NCBI RefSeq assembly: GCF_000219125.1
Contig: NZ_AFGF01000019.1
Coordinates: forward strand, 1-53,616
Length of the DNA: 53,616 nucleotides
Direction of reading: 5' to 3'
Source of the DNA: Acetonema longum DSM 6540
GTDB lineage: Bacteria > Bacillota > Negativicutes > Sporomusales > Acetonemataceae
In this document: positions 14,877 to 23,681 of the stretch, in pieces
How positions within the stretch are numbered: position 1 is the stretch's first letter
Layout: each line of letters begins with the position of its first letter
Program-made: the position numbers and the translations under genes
Notes under the pieces: generated by a model
Database searches by the model: none
What the model was told of the DNA's origin: nothing
What the model saw: the letters and a program-made list of their open reading frames with translations, nothing else

Positions 14877-15158
14877 AGAAACCGTTGAAAAGGCTCATCT
14901 GCGTCACTTCAGCCTCCTGTGGGCAGGCTCATTCAGAAAACATCAATTTTCGGTTTCATATGCAGTAGTCTATTTGCTGTAACTACACCGAAAAGTGTTT
15001 GGTTTCCTCCTGATCTCACGATGCTCCGCATCTTTCCAGTATCGACGTACCCTGCGAATGTACAGTCGCACGCCCGTCCTCGTCGCAGCTAGCATCTGAA
15101 CCTTTTCGAGCGGTTCCAGATTTTAGGAAACAGATTGGTTTTACAACAAGTTCCTAGT
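14877..15158 (+). repeat. MITE-like palindromic repeat, copy D, with nested hairpin element
   Basis: Fills the glmM/FAD-oxidoreductase gap. The left arm is ACCGTTGAAAAGGCTCATCT at 14881-14900, and the inner arm AACCTTTTCGAGCGGTTCC lies near 15100-15118. The decayed tail ends at CAACAAGTTCCTAG. The nested hairpin spans about 14934-15008 (CAGAAAACATCAATTTTCGG with CCGAAAAGTGTTTGGTTTCC). It is more diverged than copies B and G, so probably older. Confidence 0.83.
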
Positions 15159-15165
15159 ATTTAAA

Positions 15166-16773
15166 TTATGAATTATAAGGTTTGTATTTAGCCATAATCG
15201 CCGCAGCCGCATTCATCCCGTCCAGGGCGGCGCTCATGATGCCGCCGGCATAGCCGGCGCCCTCGCCCACCGGGTAGACGCCGGTGCTGTTGACCGATTG
15301 GTAGTCTTTATTCCGGATGATCCTGACCGGCGCGGATGAGCGCATCTCCACTCCGGTCATCACTGCCTGGGGATGATCAAAGCCTTTTATCTTACGGCCA
15401 AAATCAGGCAGGGCCTTGGCCAGTGTCTGACAGATATAGCTCGGCAGGCAGACCCCCAGATCAACCGGTCTCACCCCCGGCAAATAGGTAGGCTGAGTCA
15501 AATACTGTGGTTTAGCGGGCACCCTGCCGCTCAATAGGTCGCCCACACTCTGGGCGGGAGCAGAGTAGTCGCCGCCGCCGGCCTGAAAGGCCAGTTGCTC
15601 ATAGTGTTGTTGAAAATGGATGCCGTCCAGGACATGAGAACCAAAATCCGCCGGACCCACATTGACGATCAGGGCACTGTTAGCAATGCCACTGGCTCGT
15701 TGGTGCAGGCTCATGCCGTTGGTGACCATTCTCCCCGGTTCGGAAGCCGCCGCCACCACCTGGCCCCCCGGGCACATGCAAAAGGAATAGGCCGTCCGGC
15801 CGGAGGCCTGATCATGATACACCAGGGAGTAATCTGCCGGGCCCAATTTAGGGTGACCGGCTGACGGCCCATACTGAGCCCGATCAATCATATCCTGGGG
15901 ATGCTCAATTCTCACCCCCACAGCGAAAGCTTTGGCTTCCATAGCCATTCCCCGCCGGGAAAGCATCCCGTATGTATCCCTGGCGCTATGGCCGATGGCC
16001 AGAATCAGGATCTCAGAATCAAACTTTTCCTGTCCGTTTATCATCATACCAGCCAATCGTCCGTCAGGCAAGTATAAATCCGTGACCTGAGCCTCAAAGC
16101 GGACTTCTCCGCCGCAGGCAATGATCTGCTGCCGGATGTTTTTTACCACGGTCCTCAGCTTGTCAGTGCCGATATGGGGCTTATATGTATAGCGGATTTC
16201 CGGCGGGGCGCCGGCTTCCACCAGTATCGCCAAAGCTTCCTGCATGCGCGGGTCGGTCACCCGGGTGGTCAGCTTGCCGTCGGAAAAAGTGCCGGCGCCG
16301 CCTTCACCAAACTGAACATTGGAAACAGGATCCAGGCTGCCGCTGCGCCAAAACTCAGCTACGTCCTGCGCCCGGCGGTCCAGATCCCGGCCCCGTTCCA
16401 GCACCAGCGGCTTATAGCCGTGCCGGGCCAACAGCAGCGCCGCCATCATACCGGCCGGGCCGAATCCCACCACCACCGGCCGGTGCGTCAGCGGCCTTAA
16501 GCCATACTCCAGAGATTCCGCCGCCGGCGGAGAAACAACCGCCACATGCTGATCCCCTGCCAGCCGGGAAAGGATCAGTCCCTCGGCTGATCTCACCGAC
16601 ACATCCAGCGTGTAAACAAAACTAATGTTATTCTTGCGCCGGGCATCCAGCGCCTTACGCACAATGGAAATTTCTCCGATTGCGTCCCCGGACACTTTTA
16701 GCCGCTTGGCGGCCAAACGCGCAAGCGGCGTATCATCATCAATATGCACCCGAAAATCTGTAATCCGCAGCAA
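15166..16773 (-). CDS. FAD-dependent dehydrogenase, NAD(FAD)-utilizing family; TTG start
   Basis: Flavoprotein of the widespread uncharacterised 'NAD(FAD)-utilizing dehydrogenase' group. Seen: 535 residues. An N-terminal basic domain (LRITDFRVHIDD, about 1-75) precedes the FAD motif VVVGFGPAGMMAALLLARHG (about 90-110) and VQFGEGGAGTFSDGKLTTR, a signature of the group. Near the C-terminus, YPVGEGAGYAGGIMSAALDG contacts FAD. I chose TTG at 16773 because GGAG lies 9 bases upstream and known members start with M-L-R-I. The ATG farther upstream lies inside a repeat. The ribosome site itself is formed by a solo end of the MITE family. The gene sits between cdaR and glmM; a role in wall or c-di-AMP metabolism is unproven. 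Confidence 0.83.
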   Translation of the reverse strand: MLRITDFRVHIDDDTPLARLAAKRLKVSGDAIGEISIVRKALDARRKNNISFVYTLDVSVRSAEGLILSRLAGDQHVAVVSPPAAESLEYGLRPLTHRPVVVGFGPAGMMAALLLARHGYKPLVLERGRDLDRRAQDVAEFWRSGSLDPVSNVQFGEGGAGTFSDGKLTTRVTDPRMQEALAILVEAGAPPEIRYTYKPHIGTDKLRTVVKNIRQQIIACGGEVRFEAQVTDLYLPDGRLAGMMINGQEKFDSEILILAIGHSARDTYGMLSRRGMAMEAKAFAVGVRIEHPQDMIDRAQYGPSAGHPKLGPADYSLVYHDQASGRTAYSFCMCPGGQVVAAASEPGRMVTNGMSLHQRASGIANSALIVNVGPADFGSHVLDGIHFQQHYEQLAFQAGGGDYSAPAQSVGDLLSGRVPAKPQYLTQPTYLPGVRPVDLGVCLPSYICQTLAKALPDFGRKIKGFDHPQAVMTGVEMRSSAPVRIIRNKDYQSVNSTGVYPVGEGAGYAGGIMSAALDGMNAAAAIMAKYKPYNS

Positions 16774-16782
16774 TACCTTAAA

Positions 16783-16930
16783 CTCCTTTTTTAACGGTCT
16801 CCTAGAACTTTTTGCAAAACGCATCTACCGCCTAGAAACTGAGACCGTTCAAAAAGGTCCAGATGCTAGGAAGAACGAGGGCGCGCCCGCAGGACTGACA
16901 ACGCAGATGGGCCTTTTTCAACGGTCTCCT
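16783..16930 (-). repeat. MITE-like repeat: solo terminal arm plus short copy E
   Basis: The solo arm CCTTTTTTAACGGTCTCCTA lies at about 16785-16804. An internally deleted reverse copy follows to 16930: tail CTTTTTGCAAAACGCATCTA, inner arm GACCGTTCAAAAAGGTCCAG, a core of about 45 bases, and left arm CCTTTTTCAACGGTCTCCTA ending at the cdaR stop codon. Both left arms are followed by CTAG, and the tail junction also reads CTAG. This suggests a preferred or duplicated target. Confidence 0.82.
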
Positions 16931-17867
16931 AGCGTGCCGAGGGTCCGACTTCTATGCTCACCGTAATCTTCTCCGGCACAACGATCACTTCTTTGTCTTG
17001 CTCTCGCGTCAGTTGCAGTCTGACTTCTTTTTTGATGCTTTGCGTGATGCCGCCAATATTGATCGGTTCGGTATAGATAGATTCTATTTTAGCTAAAACA
17101 TCCGGGTTGCCTTGCAGTTCTACCTGATTGGGCTCCCCGCTGATCCGGGTCAGAGTAACACCGGCTGGCAATTCACCATAGATCATGGTCTTGACTTCCA
17201 CGACCTTTTTGTCAGTAACCTGCTTCAGCACCGTAGATACCTTCACCCGGTCCGGCTTGGCGGTCAGCCGTTCAATCTGCCGCCCGTCCCGGGCATAAAA
17301 AACCACCGGCACCTCAGCGGTAAACTCCTTCGTCTTACCTGTCATATCCACCGTAGCCACAACTCGGTCCACCGCATCAACAAAAGTTTTAGCACCGGAC
17401 ACTACAACCTGAGTCGGATCAATGCCGGTCTTACCCACTACGATATCGGGGCCGGTCGTGCCGGTCAGCCTGAGTGACACCGCCATTTGTTTCTGTGCGC
17501 TCAAATCCAGGTTTAAAGTTACTTTCTCCGGATTCACCTCAACCAGTTCCAAACTAAGCGGCAAATGTACAGCCACATTCAGAGAGTGCTTTCCTTCCGC
17601 CAGGTCTTTCACATCGACGTAAGGCTTGATATCCCGGGGCAGGAGACCTGCAATCAGACTGCGTGGCCCCCGCACTTTGACTTTGATAGCGTCAGGCGAG
17701 TCTACCACCAAAAGATTGGCTGCCAGATTTCTCGTTTCCAAAGGCACGGTAAGAGATGTCTCCAAGGGAGGATTTTGTTCATTCATCACATACAGCCACA
17801 ATATCGTAGCCAGGATAAAAGCCAGGATTTTAATGAAAATGTTGTTTCGTCCGATTTTTTCCATCAT
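16929..17867 (-). CDS. cdaR: CdaR (YbbR-domain) regulator of diadenylate cyclase
   Basis: Membrane-anchored partner that modulates CdaA from outside the cytoplasmic membrane. Seen: 312 residues. A short cytosolic N-terminus is followed by one membrane helix (about 8-27, FIKILAFILATILWLYVMNE). Roughly three YbbR repeats follow, recognised by recurrent VKVRGP/VVVSGA-type turns. The start overlaps the cdaA stop by 4 bp (ATGA), so the two are coupled. The TAG stop directly borders repeat copy E, whose left arm starts at the next base. Length is at the short end for CdaR, with three rather than four clear repeats. A 3' truncation by the repeat cannot be excluded. Confidence 0.92.
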   Translation of the reverse strand: MMEKIGRNNIFIKILAFILATILWLYVMNEQNPPLETSLTVPLETRNLAANLLVVDSPDAIKVKVRGPRSLIAGLLPRDIKPYVDVKDLAEGKHSLNVAVHLPLSLELVEVNPEKVTLNLDLSAQKQMAVSLRLTGTTGPDIVVGKTGIDPTQVVVSGAKTFVDAVDRVVATVDMTGKTKEFTAEVPVVFYARDGRQIERLTAKPDRVKVSTVLKQVTDKKVVEVKTMIYGELPAGVTLTRISGEPNQVELQGNPDVLAKIESIYTEPINIGGITQSIKKEVRLQLTREQDKEVIVVPEKITVSIEVGPSAR

Positions 17868-18682
17868 GAAGCTGACCTCCAGCGGAAAAAGTCACTCAGG
17901 CCGGATTGCTTGCTGACTAAAAGCGGAGTCAGATTTTTACGCAGTCCTTCCCCATCCAGGTAGCGCAGAAGCTGGCCGCTTCGCGCCAGAGAGATCACGC
18001 CGGTTTCCTCACTGACCACCACCACCAGTGCGTCGGTCTGTTCTGTCACCCCGATAGCCGCCCGGTGCCGGGTCCCCAATTCTTTATTCAATGTACCGTC
18101 GTCGGTAAGAGGCAGCAGACAGCCTGCGGCCATAACCCGGTTTCCCCGGATGATGGCTGCTCCGTCATGGAGAGGGGTATTGGGGATAAAAATATTGATA
18201 ATAAACTCACTGGATACCTGCCCATCAATTTTAATGCCCTGCTCCATATAGTCGTTCAACCCAATTTCCCGTTCCAGCACAATCAAAGCGCCGATTTTAT
18301 TCTTGGATAAGGTAACCGCGGCCTTAACCAGCTCCGCAATAAAGGTTTCCGCCTCCTGCTCATTCAGGAATACATTTTTTCGGAAAATATTTCCTTTCCC
18401 CAATTGTTCTAAAGCGCGCCGTAATTCCGGCTGAAAAACAATTGGCAGAGCCACAAGCACCACTGTCATGGTTTTTTGCAGCAGCCAGTTGATCACATTC
18501 AGGCTGAGCCACTTGCTGACCAAAGTCAGCATGAGCAAAACAACCAACCCTTTCAGAAGGTTATTGGCGCGGGTATCTTTAATTGTGACATACACTTTGT
18601 AGAGAAATACTGCCACAATAAATATATCAATCAGATCAAGCAGGGTCATTGTTGCGATAATTCCGCGAATCTGCAACATCAT
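17864..18682 (-). CDS. cdaA: Diadenylate cyclase CdaA (DisA_N domain)
   Basis: Makes cyclic di-AMP from two ATP; essential for osmotic and cell-wall balance in many Firmicutes. Seen: 272 residues. Three N-terminal membrane helices lie in about 12-85. The DisA_N catalytic domain carries DGAAIIRGNRV (DGA motif) and GTRHRAAIGVTEQTDA (RHR motif), with TPLHDG just before. The ATG at 18682 has GAGGTGA at 6-7 bases. It is first in the cdaA-cdaR-FAD-glmM-glmS row, the classical cda-glm linkage between c-di-AMP and wall precursor supply. The promoter should lie in 18683-18810, where I see no convincing hexamers. Confidence 0.96.
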   Translation of the reverse strand: MMLQIRGIIATMTLLDLIDIFIVAVFLYKVYVTIKDTRANNLLKGLVVLLMLTLVSKWLSLNVINWLLQKTMTVVLVALPIVFQPELRRALEQLGKGNIFRKNVFLNEQEAETFIAELVKAAVTLSKNKIGALIVLEREIGLNDYMEQGIKIDGQVSSEFIINIFIPNTPLHDGAAIIRGNRVMAAGCLLPLTDDGTLNKELGTRHRAAIGVTEQTDALVVVVSEETGVISLARSGQLLRYLDGEGLRKNLTPLLVSKQSGLSDFFRWRSAS

Positions 18683-18810
18683 ACTGAATCACCTCAACCA
18701 TCCTTACTTAATACATATTCTGTCCAATAACAGGAAAAACCTTTTGTCTCTGAATTTTTCCAAAAAAAATTTCACACCGGATTACAGCACTTAGTATAAG
18801 CAAAATTGGT

Positions 18811-18840
18811 AAAGAAAAGCCTCCCACATGGGAGGTTTGA
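18811..18840 (-). terminator. ilvE terminator
   Basis: On the minus strand, CCTCCCA-TG-TGGGAGG (18835-18820) is followed by CTTTTCTTT. It lies 10-30 bases after the ilvE stop. The A/T runs on the other side would allow weaker function in reverse. Confidence 0.8.
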
Positions 18841-18849
18841 TAATTTTTT

Positions 18850-19923
18850 TTATAATTTAGTGACTTCGTTGACCCAGCCGTGGGGATCGCTCAAATTTCC
18901 ATACTGGAGACCAGCCACATAATCAAACAATTTTTGACTGAATGGACCGGTTTGATTATTATTGATCACAATTTTACGGCCTTTCCAGGAAAGCTCGCCT
19001 ACCGGTGAAATTACTGCCGCCGTACCGGATCCGAAAACCTCTTCCAACTGGCCTCTGTCATGAGCCTCGAACAGCTCATCCACTGAAATCTGACGTTCTG
19101 TGACGTTTACGCCCCACTCTCTGGATATCTCAATAACCGTACGGCGGGTGATGCCGCTCAGAATACTGCCGTTAAGCTTAGGAGTCACCAATTCGCCATT
19201 AATTTTGAAGAAAATGTTCATGGTGCCGACTTCTTCCACATATTTGCGTTCCGCTGCATCCAGCCAGAGCACCTGGCTATAACCTTCCTCTTTGGCCTCT
19301 ACCTGGGCCCGGAGACTGGCGGCATAGTTGGCAGGGGTTTTCGCTTCGCCGATGCCGCCGTGAATTGCCCGCACATATTTGTCTTCGACTTTGATGCTTA
19401 CCGGATTGAACCCGGAAGCATAGTAAGCCCCCACCGGCGAGAGAATGATGAACAGTTTAAATGTGTCGGAGGATTTTACTCCCACATAGGGATCGGTGGC
19501 AATGACAAAAGGCCGGATGTATAAAGACGTTCCCAACCGGCCAGGCACCCAGTGAGCCTCTTGCTTGAGCAGCTGGTACAGGGCCTGTTCCAGCAAATCC
19601 GCATCCATCCGGGGGATACAGAGAATTTCCGCCGAGCGGTTAAACCGCTGCAGATAGTCCTTAGTACGGAACACGACGATCCGGTTATCTACCGTGCGGA
19701 AAGCCTTCATGCCTTCAAAAATTGCCTGGCCGTAATGCAGAACCATGGCCGCTGGAAAGAGCGAAAATTCCTCATAAGGTTCAATGCGGGGATCATGCCA
19801 GCCCTTACCGGTTTCATAGTCCATAACAAACATGTGGTCCGTAAAATAAGCTCCGAACCCCAGCCTGCTCTCATCAGGCAGGGAACCGGGCTTACTGACC
19901 GTTTTCACCTTGATATCGGTCAC
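18850..19923 (-). CDS. ilvE: Branched-chain amino acid aminotransferase
   Basis: Final transamination in leucine, isoleucine and valine synthesis, and first step of their degradation; PLP enzyme of fold type IV. Seen: 357 residues, the longer ilvE subgroup. It has LHYGQAIFEGMKAFR early, GGIGEAKTPANYAASL in the middle, and the PLP-lysine region LWLDAAERKYVEEVGTMNIF. SGITRRTVIEI and FGSGTAAVISPVG follow for phosphate and substrate binding. The start is GTG at 19923 (GAGGAGG upstream, 7-8 bases). It has its own promoter and terminator, so it is transcribed separately from the neighbouring arginine operon. Confidence 0.95.
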   Translation of the reverse strand: MTDIKVKTVSKPGSLPDESRLGFGAYFTDHMFVMDYETGKGWHDPRIEPYEEFSLFPAAMVLHYGQAIFEGMKAFRTVDNRIVVFRTKDYLQRFNRSAEILCIPRMDADLLEQALYQLLKQEAHWVPGRLGTSLYIRPFVIATDPYVGVKSSDTFKLFIILSPVGAYYASGFNPVSIKVEDKYVRAIHGGIGEAKTPANYAASLRAQVEAKEEGYSQVLWLDAAERKYVEEVGTMNIFFKINGELVTPKLNGSILSGITRRTVIEISREWGVNVTERQISVDELFEAHDRGQLEEVFGSGTAAVISPVGELSWKGRKIVINNNQTGPFSQKLFDYVAGLQYGNLSDPHGWVNEVTKL

Positions 19924-19981
19924 GATACAACCTCCTCTTCGCTTTGCCGCAGTATTTCTATAGCCAGTATAAATTAGGATT

Positions 19982-20011
19982 ATTATATCTTGTTTATTGT
20001 ATACATGTCAA
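19982..20011 (-). promoter_or_regulatory. Predicted sigma-A promoter for ilvE
   Basis: On the minus strand, TTGACA (20011-20006) and TATAAT (19987-19982) are both perfect, with an 18-base spacer. Transcription would begin near 19975, leaving a leader of about 50 bases. That is too short for a T-box or an attenuator peptide. Confidence 0.8.
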
Positions 20012-20082
20012 TGCACAACCAGCAGAAGAGGCGTAATTTTACGAAATATGTCCGTCGTAAACGATCAGTTGTATTTTGTTGT

Positions 20083-21486
20083 CTATTTCATTTTTTCGCA
20101 GCTTTTGCCCTGTTCCCGGAGAATGGCAGTCGTTTGGGTCAACGCCCGCCGGACCTGGCTGTAGGATGTGCCGCCGTAAGAGTTGCGGGCGCTGATGCAG
20201 GTCTCCACACGGATAGCTTCCAGAATATCTTCTTCAAACAGAGGCGAAAACCGGCGAAATTCATCTAAGGTTAGATCCAGCAAGTACTTACCTTGTTCGA
20301 TGCAGTAATGGACGCATTTGCCCACTACTTCATGGGCCTGACGGAAGGGAAGTCCTTTTTTCACCAGATAGTCAGCCATGTCAGTCGCATTGGAAAAATC
20401 CTGCCGCACCGCCTGACCGGTGCGTTCAGCATTGATCCGCATGGCCCGCAGCATGGAGGCGTACACTGACAGACTGAACTTGACGGTGTCAATGGTATCA
20501 AACAGGCCTTCTTTGTCTTCCTGCAGATCCTTGTTATAAGCCAGAGGCAATCCTTTGGCCACGGTCAGGAGAGCCATCAGGTGACCTGTCACCCGGCCAG
20601 TTTTGCCTCTGACCAGTTCGGCCACATCGGGATTTTTTTTCTGGGGCATAATGCTGGAGCCGGTGCAGTGAGCGTCATCCAGTTCAATAAAGGAGAATTC
20701 GGCGCTGGACCAGAGAATGATTTCCTCGCTCAGACGGCTTAGGTGCAGCATCAGGATAGCGGCAAACGACAGGAATTCCAGGATATAGTCCCGGTCACTG
20801 ACTGCATCCAGACTGTTCTCGTAGAGTTGGCTGAAGCCCAGCTCCCGGGCCACAAAATGCCGGTCAATCGGGAATGTGGTGCCGGCCAGAGCTCCGGCAC
20901 CCAGAGGCATCATGTCTGTTCTCTGCCAGACTCCTTCCAGCCGGGCAAAATCCCGCTGCAGCATAAAGAAATAGGCCAGCAGATGATGAGAAAACAGGAT
21001 AGGTTGAGCCCGCTGCAGGTGAGTGTAGCCAGGCATAATGATTTCCTGATGCCTGTCCGCCACTTCAGCAAGGGCCTGCTGCAGATCGGTCAGGAGGCGG
21101 GCGATGGCGCCAATCTCCCGCTTCAGATAGAGATGAGTATCCAAGGCCACTTGATCGTTGCGGCTGCGGGCTGTATGCAGTTTGCCTCCTGTCGGGCCGA
21201 TCCGCTCGGTCAGCCGTTTTTCGATATTCATGTGGATGTCTTCCAGGGATACTTCAAAGCTGAAATTTCCTGCCTCAATATCGGCCAGGATATCTTTCAG
21301 ACCGCCGATGATCAGATCGGCCTCTTCGCCGGCGATAATGCCGCATTTGGCCAGCATGGCGGCATGAGCGATGCTGCCGGCGATATCTTCCCGGTACATC
21401 CGGCAGTCAAAGGCAATGGATGAGGTAAACTCCTCCACCATCACATCGGTGCCTTTAGTAAAGCGACCGCCCCACAGCTTACTCAT
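20083..21486 (-). CDS. argH: Argininosuccinate lyase
   Basis: Cleaves argininosuccinate to arginine and fumarate, the last arginine step. Seen: 467 residues. It starts [20 protein letters not shown] and has [34 protein letters not shown] and the superfamily signature [19 protein letters not shown], with the flexible catalytic serine loop. The start overlaps the argG stop by 8 bp. It is the last gene of argCJBDFGH. No strong hairpin follows before the ilvE promoter. Confidence 0.97.
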   Translation of the reverse strand: MSKLWGGRFTKGTDVMVEEFTSSIAFDCRMYREDIAGSIAHAAMLAKCGIIAGEEADLIIGGLKDILADIEAGNFSFEVSLEDIHMNIEKRLTERIGPTGGKLHTARSRNDQVALDTHLYLKREIGAIARLLTDLQQALAEVADRHQEIIMPGYTHLQRAQPILFSHHLLAYFFMLQRDFARLEGVWQRTDMMPLGAGALAGTTFPIDRHFVARELGFSQLYENSLDAVSDRDYILEFLSFAAILMLHLSRLSEEIILWSSAEFSFIELDDAHCTGSSIMPQKKNPDVAELVRGKTGRVTGHLMALLTVAKGLPLAYNKDLQEDKEGLFDTIDTVKFSLSVYASMLRAMRINAERTGQAVRQDFSNATDMADYLVKKGLPFRQAHEVVGKCVHYCIEQGKYLLDLTLDEFRRFSPLFEEDILEAIRVETCISARNSYGGTSYSQVRRALTQTTAILREQGKSCEKMK

Positions 21487-22705
21487 GTTTCTTAGCCCCC
21501 TGCTCCATTAGAGCGCGGATTTTCAGCGGCAGGCCAAACAGGTTGATGAATCCTTCCGCATCCTTTTGATTATACACTTCGTCACGGCCAAAAGTGACAA
21601 AGCCTTCATGATACAGAGAATAAGGCGATTTGGCGCCGGCGCTCATAATATTGCCTTTGTACAGTTTCAGTCTGACCAGGCCTGTGACATTTTCCTGGGT
21701 GGAATCCACAAAGGCGTCAATGGCTTTCTTCAGCGGCGAGTACCACATGCCGTCATACACCAGTTCGCTGTAACGGACGGCTACCTGCTCCTTATAGTGC
21801 ATGGTGGCCCGGTCCAGGGTGAGATACTCCAGCTCCCGATGGGCGTAGAATAAAATGGCCCCCCCCGGTGTTTCATAGACACCCCGGGATTTCATTCCTA
21901 CCAGACGGTTTTCCACAATGTCGGCAATACCAATGCCATTAGCTGCACCGATGGCGTTAAGCTTATCCACCAGAGCCACTGCGCCCAGTTTCTCACCGTT
22001 GACCGAGACCGGGATGCCTTTCTCAAAACCCACCTCAATATAGGCCGCCTTGTCAGGCGCCTGTTCCGGCGTGCTGGTTACCATGTACACATCATCTTTC
22101 GGCGCGTTCCAGGGATCTTCCAGATCGCCGCCTTCATGGCTCAGATGCCAGATATTACGGTCCATGCTGTAGGGGCGCTTTTTGGTCACAGGCACCGGCA
22201 CATTGTGTTTTTCCGCATAGTCAATGGCATCTTCCCGGGAACGGATGTCCCACAACCTCCAGGGAGCAATGATCTTGAGATCAGGCGCCAGAGCCTTGAC
22301 GGTCAGTTCGAACCGGACCTGGTCGTTTCCTTTGCCGGTAGCGCCGTGAGCAATGGCGTCAGCCCCTTCTTTCCTGGCCACTTCCACCATGGCCCGGGCA
22401 ATGATCGGCCGGGCAAAGGAAGTGCCTAAAAGGTATTTGCCTTCATAGACCGAGCCGGCTTTCAGCACCGGCCAAATGAAGTCCTCAATAAATTCCTGTT
22501 TCAGGTCTTCGATATATACCTTGCTGGCGCCGGATTTAATGGCTTTTTCCCGCACGATGTTCAGTTCATCGCCCTGGCCCACATCGGCACACATGGCGAT
22601 AACCTCGCAGTTATAGTTTTCCTTCAGCCAAGGGATAATGACCGAAGTGTCCAGGCCACCGGAATAGGCCAGCACTACTTTTTTAACGTCCTGATTTTTA
22701 CTCAT
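21479..22705 (-). CDS. argG: Argininosuccinate synthase
   Basis: Joins citrulline and aspartate using ATP. Seen: 408 residues. The PP-loop ATP motif is [18 protein letters not shown] near the N-terminus. [15 protein letters not shown] and [18 protein letters not shown] are typical ArgG segments, and [13 protein letters not shown] is near residue 270. The start follows AGGAGGAG. It lies 16 bases after argF and overlaps argH, so the three enzymes from ornithine to arginine are made together. Confidence 0.97.
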   Translation of the reverse strand: MSKNQDVKKVVLAYSGGLDTSVIIPWLKENYNCEVIAMCADVGQGDELNIVREKAIKSGASKVYIEDLKQEFIEDFIWPVLKAGSVYEGKYLLGTSFARPIIARAMVEVARKEGADAIAHGATGKGNDQVRFELTVKALAPDLKIIAPWRLWDIRSREDAIDYAEKHNVPVPVTKKRPYSMDRNIWHLSHEGGDLEDPWNAPKDDVYMVTSTPEQAPDKAAYIEVGFEKGIPVSVNGEKLGAVALVDKLNAIGAANGIGIADIVENRLVGMKSRGVYETPGGAILFYAHRELEYLTLDRATMHYKEQVAVRYSELVYDGMWYSPLKKAIDAFVDSTQENVTGLVRLKLYKGNIMSAGAKSPYSLYHEGFVTFGRDEVYNQKDAEGFINLFGLPLKIRALMEQGAKKHE

Positions 22706-22721
22706 TCTATTCTCCTCCTAA

Positions 22722-23657
22722 TTATGGGTGGCCCATTAGTAGAGCCATAATTGCCTTTTGAACATGCAAGCGGTTTTCGGCTTCGTCAAAGACCACCGAT
22801 TGCTTGCTTTCCATGACTTCATCGGTAATTTCCTCGCCCCGGTGGGCCGGCAGGCAGTGCATGACGATAGCATCAGGCTTGGCAACGCCCAGGAGTTCGC
22901 TATTGACCTGGAACCGGGCCAGGGCCTGCCAGCGGACATGCCATTTGCTTTTTTCGCCCATGCTGGCCCATACATCGGTATAGACAATATCGGCGTCTTT
23001 TACGGCTTCATAGGGATCATTGGTCAGCTCGATGCTGCTGCCAAACAGCCTGGCATCTTCTCTGGCCCCGCTGACCACGCTTTCATTGGGTTTATATTCA
23101 CTGGGGGTGGCCACGGCAATATTCATGCCCACTTTGGCGCAAACGTACATCAGGGAATTGGCCATATTGTTGCCGTCGCCGATATAGGCCATTTTTCTCC
23201 CTTTCACTTCTCCCTTGTGCTCGATAGCGGTATAAACGTCGGTCAGGGCCTGGCAGGGATGTAGCAGGTCGGTCAGGCCGTTGATCACCGGCACCGAGGC
23301 GTACTGAGCCAGTTCTTCCACTTCCTGATGGGAAAAAGTACGGATCATGATTCCGTCCACATAGCGGGATAAGACCCTAGCCGTGTCTTTCACCGGCTCA
23401 CCCCGGCCGATCTGCAGGTCATTGGCGCTTAGGAACATCGCCATGCCGCCTAGCTGCCACATGCCGACTTCAAAGGAAACCCTGGTACGGGTGGAAGATT
23501 TCTGAAAGATCATGCCCAAAGTTTTACCCTTTAGTATGTGATGCTCCTGGCCATTTTTTTGTTTATCCTTTACTATCTTGGTCAGGCGGAAGATTTCCTG
23601 CACTTCCTCATAGGACAGTTCATGCACTGATAGTAAGTCTCTGCCGTGAAGGCTCAT
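22722..23657 (-). CDS. argF: Ornithine carbamoyltransferase
   Basis: Makes citrulline from ornithine and carbamoyl phosphate. Seen: 311 residues. The carbamoyl-phosphate loop is SSTRTRVSFEVGMWQLGG. HPCQALTDVYT and the MHCLPAHRGEEITDEVMES segment carry the ornithine-side Cys/Leu motif (HCLP). The start is fixed by GGAGAG 5 bases before the ATG. No carbamoyl-phosphate synthase (carAB) is in the window, so that substrate is supplied from elsewhere. Confidence 0.96.
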   Translation of the reverse strand: MSLHGRDLLSVHELSYEEVQEIFRLTKIVKDKQKNGQEHHILKGKTLGMIFQKSSTRTRVSFEVGMWQLGGMAMFLSANDLQIGRGEPVKDTARVLSRYVDGIMIRTFSHQEVEELAQYASVPVINGLTDLLHPCQALTDVYTAIEHKGEVKGRKMAYIGDGNNMANSLMYVCAKVGMNIAVATPSEYKPNESVVSGAREDARLFGSSIELTNDPYEAVKDADIVYTDVWASMGEKSKWHVRWQALARFQVNSELLGVAKPDAIVMHCLPAHRGEEITDEVMESKQSVVFDEAENRLHVQKAIMALLMGHP

Positions 23658-23681
23658 ATATACTCTCCTCTCCTCAACCCC

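Noticed and set aside
19924-20082. T-box or leader attenuator upstream of ilvE
   Set aside because: The predicted start of transcription leaves only about 50 leader bases, and no T-box core sequence or terminator hairpin is present.
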